DNA of 64,000 nucleotides, taken from NCBI GenBank assembly GCA_965228435.1, contig OZ245818.1:3224001-3288000 (forward strand), read 5' to 3'. The notes beneath the pieces were generated by a model. The model searched no databases. It was given only the letters and a program-made list of their open reading frames with translations, and was not told the origin of the DNA. The position numbers were made by a program, and so were the translations under genes. Below are positions 8,739-17,657 of the stretch, in pieces. Within the stretch, counting starts at the first letter, position 1. The number at the start of each line of letters is the position of its first letter. This DNA comes from Hoeflea_A sp965228435 (GTDB taxonomy: Bacteria > Pseudomonadota > Alphaproteobacteria > Rhizobiales > Rhizobiaceae).

Positions 8739-9926
8739 ATGAAATACGCCTTTGACCAATTTGTTCTCGACGTCTCGACGCGGGAACTGCGGCAGGACGA
8801 CACCGTGTTGTCGATCGAGCCGAAGGTGCTTGATCTGCTCTGCTACTTGATCGAGAACCGCGACCGGGTGGTCAGCAAGGATGAGCTGGTCGAACGGGTC
8901 TGGAATCGTCGCATCGTGTCGGATGCCGCGGTCTCGAGCGCCGTCAGTGCTGCCCGGAGGGCGCTGGCCGATGACGGCAGGCAACAGCGTTACCTGAAGA
9001 CGGCCCACGGGCATGGGTTTCGTTTCGTCGCGTCCATCTCGGAAAGCGGTGCAAGGACGTCTCGCGATGCGCCGCCGAGTGAAAGGCCGCCCGAGCAAAG
9101 GATCGGGTTCTGTGAAAGCGCCGACGGTGCACGGATTGCCTATGGCGTGGCTGGCGAAGGTCCCACCCTCGTCAAGGCATCCAATTGGCTGACCCACCTG
9201 GAATATGATTGGGAGAGCCCGGTCTGGCGGCATTTCTACAGCGCACTGGCCCGCGGCCGCCGTCTCGTCCGCTACGATTCCCGCGGCAACGGACTATCCG
9301 ATTGGACTGTGACCGACCATTCTTTCGATCGTCAGGTCGACGACCTGGAGGCGGTCATAGATGCCGCCGGGACCGAACGCTTCTCGATTATCGGTCTTTG
9401 CCAGGGATGCACGTCAGCAGTCGCCTTTGCGGCCCGACATCCGGAACGGGTCGAGAAACTGGTTCTTCTTGGCGGGTATGTCCGGGGATGGCGGGCGCGC
9501 GGCGAAACGGATGGATACGTACTTCGAAAGTCGGCCCACGACGCGCTGCCGCTTTGGTGGGGCAAGGAAACGGCGGCGATCCGCGACCTTTTCTCCGGCA
9601 TCTACATGCCGGAGGCGCCCGTTGCGAGCCGGACCTGGTTCAGCGACTTGCAGCGCAAAACGGCAACGCCGGAAAATGCCTCTGCGATGATGTTCTCCGA
9701 CTGCGATGATGATATTTCCGGTCTTCTGGGCCAGGTTCAGGCGCCGACCCTGGTCCTGCACTCCGTCGGTGATCTCGCCGCTCCCTACGAGGAGGGCAAG
9801 GCGCTGGCCACGGGAATTCCCGGTGCGCAATTCATATCGCTTGAGACCGCGAACCATATCCTTCCCGAAACCGACCCGGAATGGCATCGCTGCGCGCAGA
9901 AGATCGACGAATTCCTGTCGATCTAG
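8739..9926 (+). CDS. Winged-helix (OmpR/PhoB-type) DNA-binding domain fused to alpha/beta hydrolase
   Basis: Residues 1-100 are an OmpR/PhoB-type winged helix (PKVLDLLCYLIENRDRVVSKDEL, then the recognition helix around VSSAVSAARRAL and the GHGFRF wing). After a 20-residue linker, residues 122-395 are an alpha/beta hydrolase with YDSRGNGLSDW, an Asp in SVGDLAAP and a His in TANHILPE. The nucleophile elbow reads GLCQG, so Cys221 replaces the usual Ser. ATG 8739 is chosen because the DNA-binding domain begins right after it; an ATG seven codons earlier is less likely. No transmembrane segment. It looks like a one-component regulator whose hydrolase fold senses or processes a small ligand. Divergent from DUF1127. 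Confidence 0.87.
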   Translation: MKYAFDQFVLDVSTRELRQDDTVLSIEPKVLDLLCYLIENRDRVVSKDELVERVWNRRIVSDAAVSSAVSAARRALADDGRQQRYLKTAHGHGFRFVASISESGARTSRDAPPSERPPEQRIGFCESADGARIAYGVAGEGPTLVKASNWLTHLEYDWESPVWRHFYSALARGRRLVRYDSRGNGLSDWTVTDHSFDRQVDDLEAVIDAAGTERFSIIGLCQGCTSAVAFAARHPERVEKLVLLGGYVRGWRARGETDGYVLRKSAHDALPLWWGKETAAIRDLFSGIYMPEAPVASRTWFSDLQRKTATPENASAMMFSDCDDDISGLLGQVQAPTLVLHSVGDLAAPYEEGKALATGIPGAQFISLETANHILPETDPEWHRCAQKIDEFLSI

Positions 9927-9962
9927 GGGTAGTACGGTAGCCGCAAGGCGCAGCCCCGATGC

Positions 9963-10865
9963 TTAGCTCAATTCGCCCGTGATCAGCTTTTTCTGTGTGT
10001 GCAGGGCCGAGACCAGAAATCGCGTGAACGTTCTAATTCGAACCGATGTACGAAGATCCGGATGTGTCAGGACCCATACCGGTCGAGATGAGATGGGGTC
10101 CGTATTTGGAATGCGAACCAGGCCATCGGTCTGGTCACCCAGCAAACAGGGCAATGACACCATGCCAAGGCCAGCGACAGCCGCCTGTGCCTGATCTTGC
10201 ATGTCAGGAATTTGGTGGCGCACCTCTGCGTTGGGAAATGGGCTGGCTGCCACCCATTTGTGCTGCGGATCGACGATCCCGTGCCCGATCCAACGGGCGT
10301 TCGTCTGGTTGCCTTCGAACCAGTGTGCCGCGAGATAGTCAGCCGATGCGTAGGCGCGTTCAACGAAATCGGGAAGCCTGCGTCCGACCAGATTGTCGTC
10401 CGGGTCGAATTGCGAACGCAGGGCGACGTCTGCCGCCCCTTTCATGAGATCATCGATCGCGTAGGTGGTTTGAAGCGAAATGTCGATATCGGGATATCGA
10501 CGTGCAAAATCAGCCAAATGGGGCATGATCAAATGCTGGGAGAGAAGTGGCGGCGACGTGACACGGACCTCTCCCGACAAAACCGTGTCCAGACTGGCTG
10601 CCTGTCGCTCCAGCCCCAGAACCTCGGCTTCAACGCGCTCGGCTCGGTCTACTATCTGCTCGGCCATACTGGTGGCGAGAAGGCCTTCGCGGGATCGCGT
10701 GAACAAAACCGTCCCAAGGACAGTTTCAAGGCCAGTCAGATGCCGCGACACGGTTGAATGACTCATTCCCAATTCATCCGCGGCCTGACGCACCGAGCGC
10801 TCCCGAAACAGTGCGAGAAACACCTTCAGATCGTTCCAATCGAGTTTGGCCAAGCGAGCCTCCAT
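9963..10865 (-). CDS. LysR-family transcriptional regulator
   Basis: Started at the ATG of MEARLAKLDW (10865), the helix-turn-helix (SVRQAADELGMSHSTVSRHLTGLE) falls at residues 22-45 and the effector domain occupies ~90-300. An in-frame start 21 codons earlier would add an atypical Trp-rich leader. 300 residues. It diverges from an unknown 185-residue protein across ~98 bp, so that gene is the natural candidate target. The region has a lower GC content than its surroundings. Confidence 0.92.
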   Translation of the reverse strand: MEARLAKLDWNDLKVFLALFRERSVRQAADELGMSHSTVSRHLTGLETVLGTVLFTRSREGLLATSMAEQIVDRAERVEAEVLGLERQAASLDTVLSGEVRVTSPPLLSQHLIMPHLADFARRYPDIDISLQTTYAIDDLMKGAADVALRSQFDPDDNLVGRRLPDFVERAYASADYLAAHWFEGNQTNARWIGHGIVDPQHKWVAASPFPNAEVRHQIPDMQDQAQAAVAGLGMVSLPCLLGDQTDGLVRIPNTDPISSRPVWVLTHPDLRTSVRIRTFTRFLVSALHTQKKLITGELS

Positions 10866-10963
10866 GAGTGGTCGATATTTGCACCAATACCTTCCAAATT
10901 TCGTGATTTCAAACCACCATTGGTCCACCTAGATTGCCGCCAGTGCTATCAAGGAGACGATCA

Positions 10964-11521
10964 ATGACAACTGAACTGAAACTCAAAGCAGACAGTCGTC
11001 TGGAGTTCGCTTTCGGGCGAGTTCTGCCTGGAAAAGAAAAATGGATGGCGGAAGAGTATTTCGGAGCCATGGGCCCTGCCTTGATAGCGAACGGTTTTTC
11101 GCGACTTGCAGGCGCCGGTGTTCTTGCAACCAATGTAGAGGGTCTGGACCCGGTTATGGCAGTTTTCTGTTCTTGGCCGACCGCCTCGGACAGGGCCGCC
11201 TTCCAAAACGATCCCGGATTTATCGAAATTCGCCCGGCGCGGGATGCGGCACTCGAGATGTCCGATGGACATCTGTTCGACCCGATCGATGAAGTGATCG
11301 CCCTGAACACCGACAGCGATTATGCGGTTGTCGTCTCAGATGCTGATAACGCTTTGCCGGACCCGATTTTCTCGTTGCCGCTCAGCGATGACAGCCCTGA
11401 GAAGGCATATGAGAGCAAGTCTATCGCCCTGCTGCCGTGGAGTGACGCAGCTGAACGGCTTCTGAACGGCGCGCCTGAACAGGCGACGGTGTTTCGTGTG
11501 CGGTTCGAAGCGGCATCCTAG
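10964..11521 (+). CDS. Uncharacterised protein, possible ferredoxin-like alpha/beta-barrel (DUF1330/ABM-like)
   Basis: ATG 10964 is preceded by AAGGAG at 8 bp. The 185-residue product is soluble and acidic, with no signal peptide. Its pattern (short beta strand, helix around EYFGAMGPALIANGF, strand, then W-P-T-A-S-D-R-A-A-F-Q-N-D-P-G-F) is reminiscent of the DUF1330/antibiotic-monooxygenase type dimeric barrel, in which W-x-S-x-x-x-x-x-F-x-x-x-x-x-F recurs, but I do not recognise the family with certainty. It is alone between a divergent LysR and a convergent cyclase gene and is most likely controlled by that LysR. Confidence 0.6.
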   Translation: MTTELKLKADSRLEFAFGRVLPGKEKWMAEEYFGAMGPALIANGFSRLAGAGVLATNVEGLDPVMAVFCSWPTASDRAAFQNDPGFIEIRPARDAALEMSDGHLFDPIDEVIALNTDSDYAVVVSDADNALPDPIFSLPLSDDSPEKAYESKSIALLPWSDAAERLLNGAPEQATVFRVRFEAAS

Positions 11522-11585
11522 ACTAGACTTAGCGTCTTGAGCCGGAGCGATTTCCTCCGCTGATCGCGGCTGAAGCCGCTGCATC

Positions 11586-12938
11586 CTAACCATCCTGAGC
11601 GGAAGCGGATGCTTGCGCCGCAGGCACCACGGAATAGATCTCGATCGGTTCGTTGAAGCCGCGGATTGTCTGGGTGCCATGCGGCCGGGTTTCGAACTGG
11701 TCTCCGACCCTAGCCCGGGTCGCTGCGTCGACAGTGATCGGCGAGCCTAGCGTCTTGCCGAGACCCTCAAGCCGTGAGGCCAGGTTGACGATGTCGCCGT
11801 AGATGGTGAAGGCCTGACGACGTTCCGAACCGATGCGGCCGGCGGCAATGCTGCCTGAGGCGATGCCGACGCGAATGGCGAAACCGGTTTGGCGTGAAAG
11901 ATCCGTGAGAGCGAGCGCTGCGCGTACCGCGGTCTCCTCCGGTCGGTCCAGTTCCACGGGAGCGTTGAAGCTCGCCAGCAGGCCATCGCCGGTAAAGCTG
12001 ATGACGATGCCCTCATGGTCGCCGATGATGTCGGCAGCACCGGCGAGGAAGCCGCCCAGCGCCCGGATGACTTCAACCGGGTCGCGTCCGGCGGCATAGC
12101 GGGTGAAATCGGCGATATCGAGCATCAAAACCGTGCCGTGGCGCAGTTGTGGCTCCAAAGCCTGCGGATCGTCGACCAGCTTGCGGGCGATTGCTTCCGG
12201 TACGTAGCGACCCAGCGTGTCGCGGATCTTTTCACGGGCACGGCGCTCGTCCTCTCGCTCGGCTTCGGCGGCAACCTGGGCGAAGAAAACGTTTCGGGCG
12301 CGATAGACGGCAAGCGCCAGGATCAGCGCGCCGGCCAAAAGGAACCCGGTTTCCTCCATCCGGTTGCCGCGTCCGATGAAATCGATCGACAGGAAAATGG
12401 TTTCGTAATCGGCGCGGGTGGCGTTGAGCGGAAGGTCGCCCCAGGAGAGTGTCCGGTCCATCCCGGAGACGGTAACGAGAAAAGCCGCCCACCAACCGGC
12501 GACCGCCACAAAACCACTCCAGACAACCAGCCGCCAGGAGAGGGAGAGTCCGGTCATCACGACGATGGGAAACAGGTAATAGATGCCGTAGGCCCGGAAG
12601 GCGATGATCTGCGGCACCTCGTCTGCACGGCTGATCGGAATGATGACGAAAAATGCGCATATGCCGAGGATGTCGACCGTGTAGATGGCATATTTGAGCC
12701 ACCACCGATCGAAACGTGTGCCGATCACCAGCAGATGCGCGATGCCGATTGAGGTGAAGAGCAGCAGCGCGAAGGTGCCCCAGAGGCGCGGTGCCTGATC
12801 GGTGAAAAGCGAAGCGCCGATATACCACAGCAGTGCCGCGCCGATGACGGCGGTACGGCAGGCGATTGCCAGGCGAAGACCCCGCTGTTCCGCCTGGTCG
12901 AGACGCTGCAGGGATGTTTCGCGAATGGACTCTGCCAA
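11586..12938 (-). CDS. Membrane-anchored class III adenylate/guanylate cyclase
   Basis: About six hydrophobic helices fill residues 20-225, then a short charged coiled segment and a C-terminal class III cyclase domain (about 255-430). Both metal-binding aspartates are visible (VLMLDIADFT and SFTGDGLLASF), as is the transition-state Asn/Arg pair in IYGDIVNLASRLEG. So it should be active, making cAMP (or cGMP) at the inner face of the membrane in response to an unknown signal perceived by the membrane domain. 450 residues. It lies 5 bp behind the DUF1232 gene in the same direction and is probably translated from the same message. Confidence 0.92.
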   Translation of the reverse strand: MAESIRETSLQRLDQAEQRGLRLAIACRTAVIGAALLWYIGASLFTDQAPRLWGTFALLLFTSIGIAHLLVIGTRFDRWWLKYAIYTVDILGICAFFVIIPISRADEVPQIIAFRAYGIYYLFPIVVMTGLSLSWRLVVWSGFVAVAGWWAAFLVTVSGMDRTLSWGDLPLNATRADYETIFLSIDFIGRGNRMEETGFLLAGALILALAVYRARNVFFAQVAAEAEREDERRAREKIRDTLGRYVPEAIARKLVDDPQALEPQLRHGTVLMLDIADFTRYAAGRDPVEVIRALGGFLAGAADIIGDHEGIVISFTGDGLLASFNAPVELDRPEETAVRAALALTDLSRQTGFAIRVGIASGSIAAGRIGSERRQAFTIYGDIVNLASRLEGLGKTLGSPITVDAATRARVGDQFETRPHGTQTIRGFNEPIEIYSVVPAAQASASAQDG

Positions 12939-12943
12939 TGGGA

Positions 12944-13324
12944 TCAGGCTTCGGCCGGTTCGTCGGCGAGCGCCTCTCGGGCAGCACTGTAGTGTGCCGG
13001 TGTAATGTGCGCGCGGATAGCGGCCAATGCCGCGGTCAGCACGGCGATATCATCCGAAAAGCCGACAAAGGCCAGAAAATCCGGAACGCCGTCCAGCGGC
13101 AGCACAAAATAGGCCAGAGCGGCAAGAAGGATGCCGCGCACGCGGGTCGGTGTGTGCGGATCGAGGGCGCAATAATAGGACGCAACCACGTCTTCCATGA
13201 AAGGCACTTGACGGGCGGCGCGTCGGGCAGTTTCCCAGAACTTTCCGCGCACCCGCGATTCCCGATCCTGGCGGGTTTCGTCGTCACCTGGTTCGAGAAT
13301 TTCGCCTATCTTGACGTCGTCCAT
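12944..13324 (-). CDS. YkvA-like DUF1232 membrane protein
   Basis: The 126-residue protein contains the DUF1232 core, in which a hydrophobic helix carries LAALAYFVLPLDGVPDFLAFVGFSDD (central part: F-V-L-P-x-D-x-x-P-D), preceded by a charged N-terminal region (residues 1-45) and followed by a second hydrophobic stretch VLTAALAAIRAHI. The family is found across bacteria without a defined biochemical role. Immediately upstream of and in the same direction as the cyclase gene, suggesting a shared membrane signalling unit. Confidence 0.85.
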   Translation of the reverse strand: MDDVKIGEILEPGDDETRQDRESRVRGKFWETARRAARQVPFMEDVVASYYCALDPHTPTRVRGILLAALAYFVLPLDGVPDFLAFVGFSDDIAVLTAALAAIRAHITPAHYSAAREALADEPAEA

Positions 13325-13388
13325 GACGGGTCCGTGGTTGATTTCCCAGTCTTTACAATATGGTGGCCTATGGGCGCAGATGCAAGTT

Positions 13389-13688
13389 TCAGGTTCTGCC
13401 GGCGAACCGGTTCATGGCCTTGGCCAGTTTGAAGACGAGCTCCGTCAGACCGCCGGTATCGTGGGTTGTCAGACGCACGTCGACCTTTCGATAGACATTG
13501 CTCCATTCGGGGTGGTGGTTGAATTTCTCGGCCGAAAGAGCCGCCCGGGTCATAAAGCCGAAGGCCTCGCTGAAATTCTTGAACTCGAAATGGCTCTCGA
13601 TGGACTTTTCGTCCGTGCCGAGCTGCCAGCCCGGCAATCCGGCCAGGCGTTGCCTTGCGTCCGCTGCATCAACCTCTATAGCTGTCAT
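13389..13688 (-). CDS. phhB: 4a-hydroxytetrahydrobiopterin dehydratase (pterin-4a-carbinolamine dehydratase)
   Basis: From the ATG of MTAIEVDAADA (13688) the product is 99 residues, the family length. It carries the PCD signature, FNHHPEWSNVYRKVDVRLTTHD, in which the two histidines and the later His/Asp form the active site. The enzyme dehydrates the 4a-carbinolamine to quinonoid pterin so that the cofactor of aromatic amino acid hydroxylases can be recycled; some bacterial forms act in molybdopterin metabolism. The reading frame continues upstream, but that part overlaps the tyrosine phosphatase gene on the other strand and is not family-like. Confidence 0.93.
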   Translation of the reverse strand: MTAIEVDAADARQRLAGLPGWQLGTDEKSIESHFEFKNFSEAFGFMTRAALSAEKFNHHPEWSNVYRKVDVRLTTHDTGGLTELVFKLAKAMNRFAGRT

Positions 13689-13709
13689 GGGTTCACTCCG
13701 GAGGGGTTC

Positions 13710-14204
13710 ATGGCCGCCGCGCTTCACGCAACCAATTCGATCCTGTTTGTGTGTCTCGGCAATATCTGCCGCTCGCCAATGGCCGAGGGTATCTTTCGCA
13801 CTATGGCGCAGCAGAACGGTCTTGGCGAGATCCGGCTGGATTCGTGCGGCACCGGAGGCTGGCACATTGGAGATCCGCCGGACCGTCGCGCCGTTGCCAA
13901 GGTCGCCGATTACGGCATCGATATTTCAGATCTGCGGGCGCGACAGATCGCGGCAAACGATTTCGATCGCTTCGACCTGATCCTGACCATGGACAGCGCC
14001 AATTTTGATAAAGTGACCGCCCAGGCGCCAGCCAATCGCCAGGATCGTGTTCACCGGTTTTTGCATTTGACCCTCAACCGGCCGGAAGATGTGCCGGATC
14101 CCTACTACGGCGGGGCGGATGGGTTCGAGCAGGTCTACCGGATGCTGGCCGAAGGTTCGGCAGCGCTTCAGGCGCGAATCCAATCGGATCGCGCCTCGCT
14201 TTAA
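13710..14204 (+). CDS. Low-molecular-weight protein-tyrosine phosphatase
   Basis: ATG 13710 follows GGAGGGG. The catalytic P-loop is ILFVCLGNICRSPMAEG (C-x5-R-S) at residues 12-28 and the general-acid aspartate is in DPYYGG near residue 130. 164 residues, typical for cytosolic LMW-PTPs. In bacteria such enzymes dephosphorylate tyrosine kinases of exopolysaccharide synthesis or stress proteins, but no kinase is nearby. Divergent from phhB across 21 bp; its last 4 bp overlap the convergent cupin gene. Confidence 0.93.
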   Translation: MAAALHATNSILFVCLGNICRSPMAEGIFRTMAQQNGLGEIRLDSCGTGGWHIGDPPDRRAVAKVADYGIDISDLRARQIAANDFDRFDLILTMDSANFDKVTAQAPANRQDRVHRFLHLTLNRPEDVPDPYYGGADGFEQVYRMLAEGSAALQARIQSDRASL

Positions 14205-14566
14205 ACCTTCTGCAGCTCGGACACCGGAATCGCCAATTCTGACTCGACGTTGCCAGTCATGGTCGTCTCGGCCTTGGTGATGTTGATCAGATGCACTTCT
14301 TCCTCTGCCACGGGCATGTGCTCGACGCTGCGCGGGATCACCAGCATCTCGCCTTCCGACACCGTTACGTCACGGTCTCTGAAGCGAACCGTGAGCCTGC
14401 CCTTCATGACGATGAACAGCTCGTCTTCCTCGTCATGGCTATGCCAGACGAATTCGCCTTTCAGGCGGGCGAATCGGACGTGCTGACCGTTGGCCTCGGC
14501 GGCGACATGCGGTTTCCAGTATCCGTCCACCAGTTTGAATTTGTCGGCAATGTTGATCGTGTCCAT
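14201..14566 (-). CDS. Cupin-domain protein
   Basis: The 121-residue protein from ATG 14566 is one beta-barrel cupin: motif 1 is W-H-S-H-D-E-E-D-E-L-F-I-V-M-K-G (His, His, Glu metal ligands) and motif 2 is P-R-S-V-E-H-M-P. AGGAGC lies just upstream of the start. No signal peptide, so cytosolic. The divergent LysR gene 89 bp away is the likely regulator. Substrate unknown; many small cupins of this type are isomerases, dioxygenases or sugar-binding proteins. Confidence 0.87.
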   Translation of the reverse strand: MDTINIADKFKLVDGYWKPHVAAEANGQHVRFARLKGEFVWHSHDEEDELFIVMKGRLTVRFRDRDVTVSEGEMLVIPRSVEHMPVAEEEVHLINITKAETTMTGNVESELAIPVSELQKV

Positions 14567-14655
14567 TATCGGCTCCTTTGGTTCGCTGCCGACACTAGCT
14601 CCCGCCGCAAGATAATGATATCTAATAGTCATAATGGAATGGATCACGGTTTCTA

Positions 14656-15519
14656 ATGTCAAACAGGAACATCGATACGCAGCTGCTGCGGACCTTTGCG
14701 ACCGTTGCCGAAACGGGCAACATGACCCAGGCAAGCCGGGTGTTGAACCTGACGCAAGGGGCGGTCAGCCAGCACATCAAGCGATTGGAAGAGCAGCTTG
14801 GTTCAGCGCTCTTTCTGCGCCAGCGCTCGGGGCTGGTGTTGACCGAGGCCGGCGACCGGATGTTGGTTCGTGCGGGTCGGCTGCTGGCTCTGAACGACGA
14901 ATTGTGGCGCGACATGACAACGCCGCGCTTTGCCGGTCGGGTGCGGCTTGGAGTGCCGGTCGATCTGATTTCCGGCCGCCTGCCATCGATCCTGCGACTG
15001 TTCGCCCAGGCCTGTCCGGATGTCGAGATCGATCTGGTCTGCCAGACTTCGCCCGACCTGCGGGCCGGTTTCGAGTCAGGTGCGCTTGATGTCACATTGC
15101 TCGAGGAGGTCGCCGACCGGGCTACGGGCAAAGTGCTCTTTCGCGACCGGCTGGTTTGGGTCGGCGCCCGTGGCGGGGATGCGGCGAACCTCGACCCGCT
15201 GCCACTGTCCCTGATCAGCAAATCCTGCGTTTTCCGGCCGCGGGTTCTGGAGGCTTTGGATGCAGCAGCGCGCCGCTGGAAATACGTCTATGAAAGCGAC
15301 AGCCTCGAGGCCACCATCGCCATGATCCGCATGGACTTGGCCGTTGGAACATTCCTGGCTTCGGCCCTGCCTGACCACGTGGAACCGGTCAGCCATGCCG
15401 CCGGCTTGCCGGAACTGCCTCTGTTCAGCGTATCTCTGCTGACCCGGGAGACGGCCGCCGATCACCCGACCGCAGCCCTTTCGGATTACGTTGCCCGGGG
15501 AATGTCGTCTCAACCCTGA
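14656..15519 (+). CDS. LysR-family transcriptional regulator
   Basis: The winged helix-turn-helix is at residues 8-65 (NMTQASRVLNLTQGAVSQHIKRLEEQLG), the effector domain at ~90-280. 287 residues. It diverges from the cupin gene over an AT-rich 89-bp region containing ATGA-N10-TCAT (14612-14630 area), a loose dyad of the kind LysR proteins use. Its end overlaps the convergent alpha/beta hydrolase by 10 bp. Confidence 0.92.
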   Translation: MSNRNIDTQLLRTFATVAETGNMTQASRVLNLTQGAVSQHIKRLEEQLGSALFLRQRSGLVLTEAGDRMLVRAGRLLALNDELWRDMTTPRFAGRVRLGVPVDLISGRLPSILRLFAQACPDVEIDLVCQTSPDLRAGFESGALDVTLLEEVADRATGKVLFRDRLVWVGARGGDAANLDPLPLSLISKSCVFRPRVLEALDAAARRWKYVYESDSLEATIAMIRMDLAVGTFLASALPDHVEPVSHAAGLPELPLFSVSLLTRETAADHPTAALSDYVARGMSSQP

Positions 15520-16349
15520 CCTATGAAATCGGCAACGACCGCATTGAATCGATCCGGCGCTTCAAGAAACATGAAGTGACTGCCGCCTTCCTGAGCGTCA
15601 AAGAATTCTATTCGAGAGCCGGCGATCTGCTCGTGAATCCACTGCTGGCTTTGCCAGGTCACTTGACTGCCGCGCCCGGAGACAACCAGCGTTGGCCGAT
15701 TGATGCGCGGAATGGTGTCACGCCAGTCCTGTGTCGCGTTGTTGATGAGCAGCCGGGCGGCCAGTGCCCGCGGGAACTGCAGGTTGATCGCCAGCAGCTC
15801 CTCCTTCTGCTCCTCTGACATGGCCTCGGTGACCATTGAGAAAATCATTTCGCGTGTTGCTGCCTCACCGTCGGGGCCGGCCAACCGGTCGGCGAATTGG
15901 TAGAGGTCGTTTGGTTCCATCATGCCGCCGGCGGTCCACCGCTCTTCGTCCGTCCAGCCCGGATTGGCAACGACGACCGGCGGCTCATCGACAAGGAGGT
16001 ACCGGGCGATGCGGTCGGCGCCGAACAGGCCCCAGTGGCACCATATGACCGAGCAGCCGGCGGAATGGCCCAGCAGGTTGACATTGTTGAGGTCGAGACC
16101 GGCCATGAATTCGTTGAGATCTGCCGCCAGGCGGGAAATGCGGTAGCCGAAATCTGGCTTGTCCGAGAGGCCATGGCCCCGCAAGTCCAACGCGATCACC
16201 CGGTAGCGGTCGCTCAATCCCGCGATCTGGTGCTTGAACAATGCCGCACCCTGCGACCATCCAGGCAACATCAGCAGCGTCTGGCCGCTGCCCGCCTCGA
16301 TGTAACGCAGCGTCACGCCATCGCTGGTGGTGAATTCGTGTCGGTCCAT
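15510..16349 (-). CDS. Alpha/beta-fold hydrolase
   Basis: From ATG 16349 (MDRHEFTTSDG) the protein is 279 residues with a full catalytic set: oxyanion motif PGWSQG, nucleophile elbow GHSAGC (Ser), D-L-R-G-H-G-L-S-D-K-P and a terminal histidine in EGGSHFMFLEAPDRF. This is the epoxide-hydrolase/haloperoxidase-like cytosolic esterase type. An earlier in-frame start adds 21 residues without family features. Neighbours on the same strand (secreted cupin, ThpR) are 130 bp upstream, so co-transcription is possible. Substrate unknown. Confidence 0.9.
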   Translation of the reverse strand: MDRHEFTTSDGVTLRYIEAGSGQTLLMLPGWSQGAALFKHQIAGLSDRYRVIALDLRGHGLSDKPDFGYRISRLAADLNEFMAGLDLNNVNLLGHSAGCSVIWCHWGLFGADRIARYLLVDEPPVVVANPGWTDEERWTAGGMMEPNDLYQFADRLAGPDGEAATREMIFSMVTEAMSEEQKEELLAINLQFPRALAARLLINNATQDWRDTIPRINRPTLVVSGRGSQVTWQSQQWIHEQIAGSRIEFFDAQEGGSHFMFLEAPDRFNAVVADFIGQG

Positions 16350-16481
16350 GGTTCTGTCCAACTGCCGGTTGTGGGTGGTGTCGAGAGTGTCACCAGGCCG
16401 GGAAAACGACAAGCGTTGAACGTTGAAAATCGGCGGTTGTTGAACCCGGGTTTATGTCCGGAACGGGCTCCAGGACAGGCT

Positions 16482-16916
16482 CTATGGCTTTTTCGACAGA
16501 AGCGTATTCACTCCGCCTTCGACACCCATGAAGACAACCAGCACGCGGGCCGGCTTGGTGCCGCTGTTTCTGCCATTGTGTACGGTATTGACCGCCTCCA
16601 TGAAGGCGTCACCGGCGCGATAGACCTTTTCCACGCCACCCGGATAGGTGACGGTGAGTTCGCCTTCGAGCATGTAGCCGTAGGTCGGGTAGGGGTGCGT
16701 GTGCGGACCGGTTTCCTCGTCAGGCAGCATCGTGACGATGACCGAATGGATTTGCGGCGATCCGGTGTCCGGATAGGCCAGCGGATCGCCGAGGACCGTC
16801 TTGCTGTCCTTCAGCAGGGGTACCACGCGCTGGTAGGGTTCCTTGCCAATAGCTTGGCCGGTTGCGGCCAAACCGGCCAGCAGTGCGAACAGAAAAAGGA
16901 AACGCCGGCGAAGCAT
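16482..16916 (-). CDS. Secreted cupin-domain protein
   Basis: A Sec signal peptide (MLRRR, hydrophobic core, A-T-G-Q-A-I-G) precedes a single cupin barrel of about 115 residues with metal-ligand motif GPHTHPYPTYGYMLEGELTV. 144 residues in total. Similar exported cupins often accompany oxidoreductases or bind small molecules in the periplasm. It starts 9 bp after thpR on the same strand and is probably co-transcribed with it. Confidence 0.88.
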   Translation of the reverse strand: MLRRRFLFLFALLAGLAATGQAIGKEPYQRVVPLLKDSKTVLGDPLAYPDTGSPQIHSVIVTMLPDEETGPHTHPYPTYGYMLEGELTVTYPGGVEKVYRAGDAFMEAVNTVHNGRNSGTKPARVLVVFMGVEGGVNTLLSKKP

Positions 16917-16925
16917 CGCTTAACT

Positions 16926-17519
16926 CTAGCGGAAGGTGCTCGACGGGTTGGGAATCGTCTCTATCACCGGCGGAGCCGCAAAGGCGGCATTCAGCGGGTA
17001 GGCTTCCTCGGTGACGTAGGGGCCACCGCCGGTCGATTCGCGGGACGACATGACGACGAAGCGCGACACCGTGAACGCGTTGGTCTGGAAGTTGCTGCGC
17101 GCCGACAGGTAGTCCACGACATCGCCAACGCGAGCGCCGCGCAGTCGGGCAAGCGTCACATGCGGTGTGAACTTGCGCGGATCCGGGCGCAGCCGGAGCC
17201 GTTGGCAAATCCGTTCGAGTTCGGCCTGCAGGGCAAAAAGTTCCGGCGAGGCCGAGACACCCGCCCAGAGCGAGTGCGGCTTTTTGGAACCGAAGGAACC
17301 GAGTCCGATCAGCGAAAGGTTGAACTCGGGGCGTTCCACCCGATCGAGCGCATGCACCAGTTCATCCGCAGTCGGTGCATCGACATCGCCGACAAAACGC
17401 AAGGTGATGTGATAATTTTCGACATCGATCCACCGGGCGCCGTGCAGTCCGCCACGCAGCAGCGAAAGGCTCAGTGCGGCATCACGCGGAATCTCGAGGG
17501 CGATAAACAAACGCGGCAT
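16926..17519 (-). CDS. thpR: RNA 2',3'-cyclic phosphodiesterase
   Basis: The two HxTx catalytic motifs of the 2H phosphoesterase family are present as HITLRF (near residue 37) and HVTLARL (near residue 122), and the N-terminus MPRLFIALEIP is characteristic. 197 residues, as usual for ThpR/LigT. It opens 2',3'-cyclic phosphates to 2'-phosphates, historically called 2'-5' RNA ligase. Followed 9 bp later by the secreted cupin gene; 138 bp from tesA upstream. Confidence 0.93.
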   Translation of the reverse strand: MPRLFIALEIPRDAALSLSLLRGGLHGARWIDVENYHITLRFVGDVDAPTADELVHALDRVERPEFNLSLIGLGSFGSKKPHSLWAGVSASPELFALQAELERICQRLRLRPDPRKFTPHVTLARLRGARVGDVVDYLSARSNFQTNAFTVSRFVVMSSRESTGGGPYVTEEAYPLNAAFAAPPVIETIPNPSSTFR

Positions 17520-17657
17520 GGCTGCCTCCCCGATTCGACTGTCCCTTGCAGCGAATCACGAGTGTGGTTCGAGAGCAAGGCCTTTGTCGGCAAACCGTCA
17601 GGTTTTACCGTATCCTGTGGGGAGATGGCGCTAAATCTTTGGGATTTCAAGCGCTTG

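Noticed and set aside
13311..13709. N-terminal extension of the tyrosine phosphatase frame up to 13311
   Set aside because: It runs antisense to phhB, and GGAGGGG precedes the ATG at 13710 where the family domain begins.
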